DNA of 64,000 nucleotides from positions 78,302 to 142,301 of the forward strand of contig JBDHWG010000016.1 of NCBI GenBank assembly GCA_039810085.1, in the 5' to 3' direction. Positions 1 to 7,546 of the stretch are shown here, one piece after another. Source of the stretch: JBDHWG01 sp039810085 (lineage in GTDB: Bacteria; Chloroflexota; Anaerolineae; Epilineales; JAHCIE01). Every line of letters starts with the position of its first letter. Positions within the stretch are counted from its first letter, which is position 1. The notes beneath the pieces are model-generated. The model saw only the letters and a list, made by a program, of their open reading frames with translations, did no database searches and was not told the origin of the DNA. Position numbers and translations under genes: made by a program.

Positions 1-1
1 C

Positions 2-832
2 CTGGAGTTCGGGCAGATGTTCCGCCGCTTCGGGGCCGAGGTGAGCATCGTGCAGCGGGGGAAGCAACTGCTGGGGCGTGAGGACGACGACGTAGCCGAC
101 GAGATCGCCAAGATTCTGCGCGAGGACGGCGTCGATGTCCTGCTGGAGACGAGCGCCGTCAGCGTCACGCGCGGCGACGACGGCCACATTCACCTCAAGG
201 TCGGCGGCCCGAATAGGGAGCACACGCTGACCGGCTCGCACCTGCTGGTCGCGGCGGGGCGTGTGCCCAACACCGACACGCTGAACCTCTCAGCCGCTGG
301 CATCGAGACCGACAATCGTGGGTATGTGCGCGTCAACGATAAGCTAGAGACGAACGCGCCGGGGGTGTATGCCCTGGGCGATGTCAAAGGCCCGCCGGCC
401 TTCACCCACATCTCCTACGACGACTTTCGCATCATCCGCACGAACCTACTCGAAGGGGGGAACGCAACCATCACGGACCGTCTCGTGCCCTACACCGTGT
501 TCATCGACCCGCAGCTCGGCCGCGTCGGCCTGAGCGAGAGCGACGCCCGACGGCAGGGCCGCGCCTACAAGGTCGCCAGGATGCCGATGAGCTGGGTCGC
601 GCGGGCGTCAGAGGTCGATGAGACGCGCGGCTTCATGAAGGCCCTGGTCGATCCGGCGACGGGTCAGATTCTCGGCGCGGCCATTCTGGGCATCGAGGGC
701 GGCGAGATCATGAGCATCCTGGAGGTGGCGATGCTGGGCAAGCTGCCCTACACCGTCCTGCGCGAGGCCATCTTCGCCCACCCGACGCTGGCCGAGTCCC
801 TCAACAATCTGTTCAACAACTTCGTGGAATGA
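2..832 (+). CDS. Class I pyridine nucleotide-disulfide oxidoreductase, C-terminal part (mercuric reductase/dihydrolipoamide dehydrogenase-like)
   Basis: The reading frame is open from the first bases of the window, so the N-terminus with the FAD-binding Rossmann fold and redox-active disulfide lies outside. What remains is the second nucleotide-binding region, the FAD-contact motif GVYALGDVKG, and the dimerisation domain ending in FAHPTLAES. That segment carries the His and Glu that act as the base pair in this family. These enzymes transfer electrons from NAD(P)H through FAD and a disulfide to a substrate. The missing N-terminus prevents a choice between mercuric-reductase-like, RclA-like and dihydrolipoamide-dehydrogenase-like roles. 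The family call is firm, the substrate unknown. Confidence 0.85.
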   Translation: MEFGQMFRRFGAEVSIVQRGKQLLGREDDDVADEIAKILREDGVDVLLETSAVSVTRGDDGHIHLKVGGPNREHTLTGSHLLVAAGRVPNTDTLNLSAAGIETDNRGYVRVNDKLETNAPGVYALGDVKGPPAFTHISYDDFRIIRTNLLEGGNATITDRLVPYTVFIDPQLGRVGLSESDARRQGRAYKVARMPMSWVARASEVDETRGFMKALVDPATGQILGAAILGIEGGEIMSILEVAMLGKLPYTVLREAIFAHPTLAESLNNLFNNFVE

Positions 833-896
833 AAACGGGCCTGAGAGCGGTTGCCGAGAGCGGCTCGGACGGACGTGTCACGGGGATGAGCGTGCA

Positions 897-1631
897 ATGG
901 ACGACACGGGAACCTTCGGTCAGTGGCTCAAGCGTCACCGCAAGGCCCTGGACCTCACCCAGGCCGACCTGGCCGACGCGGTCGGCTACTCCCTCTCCAC
1001 AATTCGCAAAGTCGAATCCGACGAGGAGCGCCCGTCGAAGGCGCTGGTGGACGGGCTCGCCGACACCCTGCGCATTCCCAACGCCGAGCGCCCCGCCTTC
1101 ACGCGCTTCGCCCGCGACCTGGGCGCCGACACCACCGCCGTCGCGACGCTCCCGCTCCCATCCCTGCCCACCACCCCCGCCTCGAGCGGCGCTGTCGTCG
1201 TCGCGCCGCACTCGAACCTCCCTACACCGCCAACGCCTCTCATTGGCCACGAGACCGAGCGCGCCGCGCTGCTGCGGCTCCTCCGCGACCCGAACATCCG
1301 CCTACTGACCCTCACAGGGCCAGGCGGCACCGGCAAGACCCGCCTGGCGTTACAGATTAGCGCCGACCTCGTCGCCGACTTCGCCGACGGCGTCTTCCTC
1401 GTCAACCTCGCGCCCCTCACCGACGCCACCTGCGTCATCCCGGCCATCGCCCAGACCCTCGATGTCCGCGAGCAGGACGGCCGCCCGCTCATGGACAGCA
1501 TGCGGGACTACCTGCGCGAGAAGCGCCTGCTGCTCGTGCTGGATAACTTCGAGCAAGTCGTCGCGGCCGCCCTGGATGTCGCGCGGCTGCTGGCCGGCGC
1601 GCCGTTCCTCAAAATCCTGGTTACACCTTGA
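897..1631 (+). pseudogene. XRE-family regulator with NB-ARC/AAA-type ATPase domain, truncated
   Basis: Residues 5-60 form an XRE helix-turn-helix (FGQWLKRHRKALDLTQADLA). A proline-rich linker follows, then an ATPase core with Walker A GPGGTGKTRL near 141-150 and Walker B LLLVLDNFEQ near 211-220. Family members usually run 700-1000 residues, with winged-helix and TPR regions after the ATPase. Here the frame stops at 244, exactly where the sensor motif after LKILVT would follow. The sequence beyond 1631 shows no continuation in any frame and enters an inverted repeat at 1679-1727. I read this as a remnant deleted at its 3' end. A short expressed form is possible but would lack the nucleotide-sensing half. 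Confidence 0.75.
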
Positions 1632-1678
1632 TGCTGCGAAGCCGTCCTGCTAAGCGAAGTATCCCAGCCGGTTGGAAC

Positions 1679-1727
1679 CACGGAATACACGAAAAGGAGA
1701 TATCTGTCTTCTTCCGTGTATTCCGTG
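1679..1727. repeat. 13-bp perfect inverted repeat with 23-nt loop
   Basis: CACGGAATACACG at 1679-1691 is repeated in reverse complement at 1715-1727. It sits just past the truncation point of the XRE-ATPase remnant and before the convergent muconolactone-isomerase-like gene. It could terminate either gene or be the end of a lost element. No T-run follows directly. Confidence 0.6.
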
Positions 1728-1736
1728 CTAGACCTC

Positions 1737-1997
1737 TTAAGCCATGTCGTCGACGAGGGGCGTGATCGTCTCGTGAACATACGGGTGCAGCGGGAACGAC
1801 GCCAGCACCTCGTCCAGCCCAGCCCGCGACGCCACCGCGAACACCTGCCACGACCGCGACTGGTCCGCCGCGACATACAGCTTTTCCCGCAACCCCTGGC
1901 CGTCCAGCTCCATCCCCCGCGCCGCCTCGGTCGGGATCAGCGCCAAAATCTCCGGCGTCGGCGGCTGATTCAACATGCTCTCCACCAGGAAACGCAT
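1737..1997 (-). CDS. Muconolactone delta-isomerase-like protein
   Basis: An 86-residue protein with the small ferredoxin-like alpha/beta fold pattern of the muconolactone isomerase family. It begins MRFLVESMLNQPPTPEILAL and ends in the family-like SFPLHPYVHETITPL. True family members convert muconolactone to 3-oxoadipate enol-lactone, but many homologues of this length have no known substrate and no other catabolic gene is nearby. The start is supported by AAGGAGGT seven bases upstream. It is monocistronic, convergent with the truncated regulator, and its upstream side faces the first repeat array. Confidence 0.7.
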   Translation of the reverse strand: MRFLVESMLNQPPTPEILALIPTEAARGMELDGQGLREKLYVAADQSRSWQVFAVASRAGLDEVLASFPLHPYVHETITPLVDDMA

Positions 1998-2079
1998 ACG
2001 ACCTCCTTGCTTGTCTCTCCGATACGTTAATTAGCGTTACACCCACATTGTCTCGCAAGGAGGCGAAGCGTTACAGGTC

Positions 2080-2756
2080 GCCCGACGGTCAACCGTCGGG
2101 CGACAAGATGCAAGCCCAAGGGGCTTCCCTAAGCCTCTCAGGCTTCCATCTCGTAGCCAGACGCTGGAAGCGTCTGGCGGTCCCCCGCCCAGCAGCCCAT
2201 CCTTCCCCCGCCGTCGCACCGCCCGACGATTCGCCGCGTCGGAACCCTTCCCCCATCGCCCATCCGCCCGACGGTCAACCGTCGGGCTACGAAATGCAAG
2301 CCCAAGGGGCTTCCCTAAGCCTCTCAGGCTTCCATCTCGTAGCCAGACGCTTCCAGCGTCTGGCGGTCACCCGTCGGGCGGTCGCACACCCACCTCGCCA
2401 TCCTTCCCCCGCCGTCGCACCGCCCGACGGTCAACCGCGTCGGACGCATTCGCCTGCCGTCGCACCGCCCGACGGTCAACCGTCGGGCGACAAGATGCAA
2501 GCCCAAGGGGCTTCCCCAAGCCTCTCAGACTTCCATCTCCTAGCCAGACGCTTCTAGCGTCGGGCGGTCACCCGCCCAGCAGCCCATCCTTCCCCCCCGT
2601 CGCACCGCCAGACGGTTCGCCGCGTCGGAACCCTTCGCCCATCGCGCATCCGCCCGACGGTCAACCGTCGGGCGACAAGATGCAAGCCCAAGGGGCTGCT
2701 CCCAGCCTCTCAGGCTTCCGTCTCGTAGCCAGGGGCTTCTAGCCCCTGGCGGTCCT
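2080..2756. repeat. REP-like multi-hairpin array A1 (4 copies), upstream of res
   Basis: Four copies of a roughly 100-bp core (near 2080, 2268, 2465 and 2652) are separated by GC-rich spacers. Each core strings together four hairpins. The first has 10-bp arms, GCCCGACGGT pairing with ACCGTCGGGC. The next two are AAGCCC-AAG-GGGCTT and AAGCCT-CTC-AGGCTT. The fourth has 9-bp arms, such as CCAGACGCT pairing with AGCGTCTGG. The same core recurs in arrays at 6281-7500 and, inverted, at 10990-12765. Open frames crossing the array are a by-product of its composition. Apart from the array, positions 1998-2827 contain no gene I can support. Confidence 0.9.
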
Positions 2757-2827
2757 GGCGGTCCTTGCCCCTACGTGCCACGTCTGTTATACTTGCGCGA
2801 CATTTGGACAATCGCCCGAGGAAAGCC

Positions 2828-5824
2828 ATGCGCCAGGTTGTGATTGAGAACCCCGTCCTCAATTCCCCTTACGAAGAACCTAAGCGACATTTCCGGTTTA
2901 CCGAGCAGGGCATCACCGACGAAATCGTCGATGCGCGCCGCGTCAGCTCCTATTTCGTCCCCATCCCCCAGCCAAAGAAGCGAGGCAAGCAGGCCGCGCT
3001 CCCACTCACGGAATGGACCGAGGACCGCCTGGAGGAGAACACATTCATCAACCAGGTGCGCGAGCGCGTCGCCCGCTGGCGGCAGAACGGCTATCGCGGC
3101 GTGACCGCGACGACGGCCTATCTCCTCGACTACTGGCGGCGGCCCGACCGCGAGCGCAGGCTCTTCTTCTGTCAGAGAGAGGCGATCGAGACCGCCATCT
3201 ACATCACCGAGGTTGCCACCAAGGACAACGCCGCCTGGATCGAAAATGCCCTGCGCGCTGCCAACGACAGTTCCAACCCTGGCCTCTACCGCATCGCCTT
3301 CAAGATGGCGACCGGCAGCGGCAAGACCGTCGTCATGGCAATGCTCATGGCATGGCAAGCCCTCAACAAGCTCGCCAACACCCAGGATGCCCGCTTCTCC
3401 GATGCCTTTCTCATCGTCACGCCCGGCATCACCATCCGCGACCGTCTGCGCGTCCTCCTCCCAAGCGACCCCGACAACTACTACCGCAAGCTCGACGTCG
3501 TGCCGCCAGACATGATGGAGGCGCTGGGGCGAGCGCGGTTCGTCATCACCAACTTCCACGCGTTCAAGCCGCGCGAGCATACCCAGGCGGGCAAGCTCAC
3601 CAAGGCCATCCTCGACCAGGGCCAGGTCAGCCCGTTCACGGAGACACCGGACCAGATGGTGCGCCGCGTCTGCCGCGAACTCGGCAGCAAGAAGAATATT
3701 GTCGTCCTGAACGACGAGGCCCACCACTGCTACCGCCGCAAGCCCGACGCCGACGCCGACCGCCTCAGCGGCGACGAGCGCCGCGAAGCCGAGCGGCGCG
3801 AAGAGGAGGCCCGCATCTGGATCTCTGGCCTCGAAGCGGTCAAGGCCAAGCTCGGCGTCAAGGTCATCTACGACCTGTCCGCGACGCCGTTCTTCCTACG
3901 CGGCTCCGGCTATACCAAGCTCACTGCCGACGGCAAGCGCATCACCGAGGGTATCCTGTTCCCGTGGGTCGTGTCGGACTTCTCCCTCATCGACGCCATC
4001 GAGAGCGGCATCGTCAAAGTCCCGCGCGTACCCGTCTCCGACGACTCCATGATCGGCGAGCAACCCACCTACCGCGACCTGTGGCTGCGCATCCGCGATG
4101 GTCTCCCCAAGAAAGGTCGCGGTACGCAAGAGGTCAGCGGCGAGCCGAAGCTGCCTGCCGAGCTAGAGGGCGCGCTCCAGAGTCTCTACGGCAACTACGA
4201 GAAATACTACGCCGCCTGGGAGCGCAACACCGCCGCCCGCGCCGCCGGCCTCACCCCGCCGGTCTTCATCGTCGTGTGCAACAACACCAATGTCTCGAAG
4301 CTCGTCTTCCAGTACATCGCTGGCTGGGAAAAGCCCGTCGGCAACGGCAGCACGGCCCTTGTGCCGGGCCAGCTCAAGCTGTTCAGCAACGTCGTCGACG
4401 GCCGCTGGCTGCCGCGCCCCAACACGATCCTGGTCGACAGTGAGGAGCTAGAGTCGGGCGAGAGCATGAGCGACGAGTTCAAGAAGCTCGCCGCGACCGA
4501 GATCGAGGAGTTCAAGGCCGACTATCGCCGCCGCTTCCCCGGCCGCGACGCCGACACGCTCACGGACGAGGACCTGCTGCGCGAGGTCATGAACACGGTC
4601 GGCAAGCCGGGCAAGCTGGGCGAAGGCGTGCGCTGCGTCGTCTCCGTCTCCATGCTCACCGAGGGCTGGGACGCCAACACTGTCACCCACATCCTGGGCA
4701 TCCGTGCCTTCGGCACCCAACTTCTGTGTGAGCAGGTCGTTGGCCGCGCCCTGCGCCGCATGAGCTACGCCATCGACAACGACGGCAAGTTCGCCCCGGA
4801 GTACGCCGAGGTCTACGGCGTCCCGTTCTCCTTCATCCCCAGCGAGGGCGCCGCCAAGATCACGAAGCCGCCCGCTCACTTCACCCGCGTCCACGCCCTC
4901 GACGACCGCATCGCTGCCGAGGTGACCTTCCCGCGTCTTCTGGGCTACCGCTATGATCTACCCGGCGAGCGCCTGGTTGCCGAGTTCACCTCAGCTTCGC
5001 GCTATGCCCTGTCCACCGCCGACCTACCGACGCGCACCGACATGAGCTCCATCATCGGCGAGAGCACCTACCATGACCTCTACGACCTCAAGCTCCGCCG
5101 CGAGCAGGAGATTGACTTCCACCTCGCCAAGCGCGTGCTGGAGACCTATTTCCGCGACGGCGAAGGCGCGATCCGCCCGTGGCTCTTCCCCCAGCTCCTG
5201 CCCATCGTGAACCGCTGGCGGCGGGAGTACGTCACGTGCAAGGACAACGCCTTCCCCCAGATGCTCCTCATCGTCGAGTTCGCCAACGACGCCGCCGGGC
5301 GCATCTACCAGGCCATCGTCCACGCCAACCACGGGCCAAAGACGCTCAAGCCCATCCTGCGCCCCTACGACACCCTTGGCTCGACCCGCTACGTGGACTT
5401 CGACACAGCGCGCGAGACCTATCTCACCAGCCCCGCCCTATGTCACATCTCCCACGTCGTGCTCGATAGCGGGTGGGAGGCCAAGATGGCCGAGAGCCTG
5501 GAGGAGATGCCTGAAGTCGCCGCCTACGTCAAGAACCAGGGCCTCGGCTTCACCATCCCCTACACCTTGAACGGCGAGGAGCGCAGCTACATCCCAGACT
5601 TCATCGTCCGCGCCCACGACGGCGGCAACGACCCGCTGAACCTGATCGTCGAGGTCAGCGGCGAGAAGAAGAAGGACAAAGCGGCGAAGGTCGCGGCGGC
5701 CCGAGAGATGTGGGTCCCAGCCGTCAACAACCACGGCGGCTTCGGCCGCTGGGCATTCATCGAAATCTCCGACCCGTGGGACGCTAAGAACACCATCCGC
5801 GCCCTGCTGGCGGGCGGCCTGTAG
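2828..5824 (+). CDS. Type III restriction-modification system, Res helicase/endonuclease subunit
   Basis: A 998-residue protein of the DEAD/DEAH-box Res family. It translocates or switches on DNA with ATP and cleaves after partnering with the Mod subunit at 7547. Visible motifs are Walker A MATGSGKT (about 161-167), a DEAH box in VLNDEAHHCY (about 295), YDLSATPFF, the motif V/VI block SMLTEGWDANTV...EQVVGRALRR, and a C-terminal nuclease block SYIPDFIV...LIVEVSGEKKK (about 920-945). The usual lysine of the E-x-K element is replaced by serine, with lysines just after it. I chose ATG 2828 because GAGGAAAG precedes it; a TTG start at 2765 would overlap the repeat array. The Mod gene is separated from it by a transposase gene and a repeat array. 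Confidence 0.9.
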   Translation: MRQVVIENPVLNSPYEEPKRHFRFTEQGITDEIVDARRVSSYFVPIPQPKKRGKQAALPLTEWTEDRLEENTFINQVRERVARWRQNGYRGVTATTAYLLDYWRRPDRERRLFFCQREAIETAIYITEVATKDNAAWIENALRAANDSSNPGLYRIAFKMATGSGKTVVMAMLMAWQALNKLANTQDARFSDAFLIVTPGITIRDRLRVLLPSDPDNYYRKLDVVPPDMMEALGRARFVITNFHAFKPREHTQAGKLTKAILDQGQVSPFTETPDQMVRRVCRELGSKKNIVVLNDEAHHCYRRKPDADADRLSGDERREAERREEEARIWISGLEAVKAKLGVKVIYDLSATPFFLRGSGYTKLTADGKRITEGILFPWVVSDFSLIDAIESGIVKVPRVPVSDDSMIGEQPTYRDLWLRIRDGLPKKGRGTQEVSGEPKLPAELEGALQSLYGNYEKYYAAWERNTAARAAGLTPPVFIVVCNNTNVSKLVFQYIAGWEKPVGNGSTALVPGQLKLFSNVVDGRWLPRPNTILVDSEELESGESMSDEFKKLAATEIEEFKADYRRRFPGRDADTLTDEDLLREVMNTVGKPGKLGEGVRCVVSVSMLTEGWDANTVTHILGIRAFGTQLLCEQVVGRALRRMSYAIDNDGKFAPEYAEVYGVPFSFIPSEGAAKITKPPAHFTRVHALDDRIAAEVTFPRLLGYRYDLPGERLVAEFTSASRYALSTADLPTRTDMSSIIGESTYHDLYDLKLRREQEIDFHLAKRVLETYFRDGEGAIRPWLFPQLLPIVNRWRREYVTCKDNAFPQMLLIVEFANDAAGRIYQAIVHANHGPKTLKPILRPYDTLGSTRYVDFDTARETYLTSPALCHISHVVLDSGWEAKMAESLEEMPEVAAYVKNQGLGFTIPYTLNGEERSYIPDFIVRAHDGGNDPLNLIVEVSGEKKKDKAAKVAAAREMWVPAVNNHGGFGRWAFIEISDPWDAKNTIRALLAGGL

Positions 5825-5854
5825 CCGTTCACGTCACCGATACAGAGGCTGATC

Positions 5855-6277
5855 ATGCCCTACTGGCAGCTGTACTATCATCTCATCTGGGCGACGAAGG
5901 AGCGCGCGCCGCTCATCACGCCGGCGTTCGAGCCGAAGCTGTGGGACTATCTGCGCGGCAAGGGGCTTGACCTCGGCGGTAAAGTGCATGCCGTCGGCGG
6001 CATTGCGGACCACGTCCACGTGGCCGTATCCATCCCGCCGCGCATCGCCGTCGCCACCTATGTCGGGCAACTCAAGGGCGCTAGCACGCACTGGATGAAC
6101 CATATCGCGGGCTACCCTGCGTCGTTTGACTGGCAAGACGGCTACGGCGCATTCTCGTTCAGCAAGCGCTCGCTGCCCCAGGTCGTCCGCTATGTGCTTC
6201 ACCAGCACGAACACCACTGTAAGGGGGAGTTGATTGAGGAGATGGAACGCATTGAGGTGGAGAACTATGGGCCTTGA
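5855..6277 (+). CDS. tnpA: Y1 (HUH) transposase of the IS200/IS605 - REP-associated (RAYT-like) type
   Basis: A 140-residue single-domain protein with the HUH motif DHVHVAV (about residues 52-58) and a helix carrying a candidate nucleophilic tyrosine in QVVRYVLHQHEHH near the C-terminus. The core WQDGYGAFSFSK is typical of Y1 transposases. Such enzymes cut and rejoin single-stranded DNA at hairpins. RAYT members are domesticated and linked to REP palindromes rather than to a full insertion sequence. The gene starts 30 bp after res and ends where a large palindromic array begins, which fits a REP-mobilising role. No TnpB is present. The catalytic family is clear; the link to the repeats is inference. 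Confidence 0.88.
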   Translation: MPYWQLYYHLIWATKERAPLITPAFEPKLWDYLRGKGLDLGGKVHAVGGIADHVHVAVSIPPRIAVATYVGQLKGASTHWMNHIAGYPASFDWQDGYGAFSFSKRSLPQVVRYVLHQHEHHCKGELIEEMERIEVENYGP

Positions 6278-6280
6278 GTT

Positions 6281-7500
6281 CGCCTGCCGCCCATCCGCCC
6301 GACGGGCCGCTGCGTCGGAACCGTTCCCCCACCGCGCATCCGCCCGACGGTCAACCGTCGGGCTACGACATGCAAGCCCAAGGGGCTTCCCTAAGCCTCT
6401 CAGGCTTCCATCTCCTAGCCAGACGCTTCCAGCGTCGGGCGGTCACCCGCCCGGCGGTTGCACGCCCCACGGTCGCACACCCACCTCGCCATCCTTCCCC
6501 CGCCGTCGCACCGCCCGACGTTCCGCCGCGTCGGACGCATTCGCCTGCCGCCCATCCGCCCGACGGTCAACCGTCGGGCTACGAAACGCAAGCCCAAGGG
6601 GCTTCCCTAAGCCTCTCAGGCTTCCATCTTGTAGCCAGACGCTTCCAGCGTCTGGCGGTCACGCGTCCGGCGGTTGCACGCCCCACGGTCGCACACCCAC
6701 CTCGCCATCCTTCCCCCGCCGTGGACCCGCCCGACGATTCGCCGCGTCGGACGCATTCGCCTGCCGCCCATCCGCCCGACGGTCAACCGTCGGGCTACGA
6801 CATGCAAGCCCAAGGGGCTTCCCCAAGCCTCTCAGGCTTCCATCTTGTAGCCAGACGCTTCCAGCGTCGGGCGGTCACCCGTCCGGCGGTTGCACGCCCC
6901 ACGGTCGCACACCCACCTCGCCATCCTTCCCCCGCCGTCGCACCGCCCGACGGTCAACCGTCGGGCTACGACATGCAAGCCCAAGGGGCTTCCCTAAGCC
7001 TCTCAGGCTTCCATCTTGTAGCCAGACGCTTCCAGCGTCTGGCGGTCACGCGTCCGGCGGTTGCACGCCCCACGGTCGCACACCCACCTCGCCATCCTTC
7101 CCCCGCCGTGGACCCGCCCGACGATTCGCCGCGTCGGACGCATTCGCCTGCCGCCCATCCGCCCGACGGTCAACCGTCGGGCTACGACATGCAAGCCCAA
7201 GGGGCTTCCCCAAGCCTCTCAGGCTTCCATCTCGTAGCCAGACGCTTCCAGCGTCGGGCGGTCACCCGTCCGGCGGTTGCACGCCCAGCATCCGATCCTT
7301 CCCCCGCCGTCGCACCGCCCGACGGTCAACCGTCGGGCCACGACATGCAAGCCCAAGGGGCTTCCCTAAGCCTCTCAGGCTTCCATCTTGTAGCCAGACG
7401 CTTCCAGCGTCGGGCGGTCACCCGTCGGGCGGTCACCCGTCGGGCGGTCACCCGTCGGGCGGTCACGCGTCGGGCGGTCACCTGCCGGGCGGTCACCTGC
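6281..7500. repeat. REP-like multi-hairpin array A2 (6 copies), between the transposase and mod
   Basis: The core described for array A1 occurs six times, with its AAGCCCAAGGGGCTT hairpin near 6371, 6590, 6805, 6976, 7193 and 7347. The spacing is 154-219 bp and the orientation matches A1. The array starts directly after the transposase stop codon and runs almost to the mod start. Two overlapping plus-strand frames of more than 400 codons cross it. They encode only repeat-derived Ser/Pro/Arg-rich peptide, and I do not consider them genes. Confidence 0.92.
7411..7500. repeat. 15-bp tandem repeat, six units
   Basis: CGGGCGGTCACCCGT is repeated six times head to tail. The first three units are identical, the fourth has one change and the last two end in CCTGC. 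It lies at the mod-proximal end of array A2 and looks like local slippage amplification of the array's flanking motif. Confidence 0.9.
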
Positions 7501-7546
7501 CGACGCCCAATGTCCGCCCCTGGAGATCCTAGAAAGAAGCTGCTAC

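Noticed and set aside
3013..4443. 476-codon frame within res
   Set aside because: Arg/His/Pro-rich out-of-frame reading of a gene with clear helicase motifs in the other frame.
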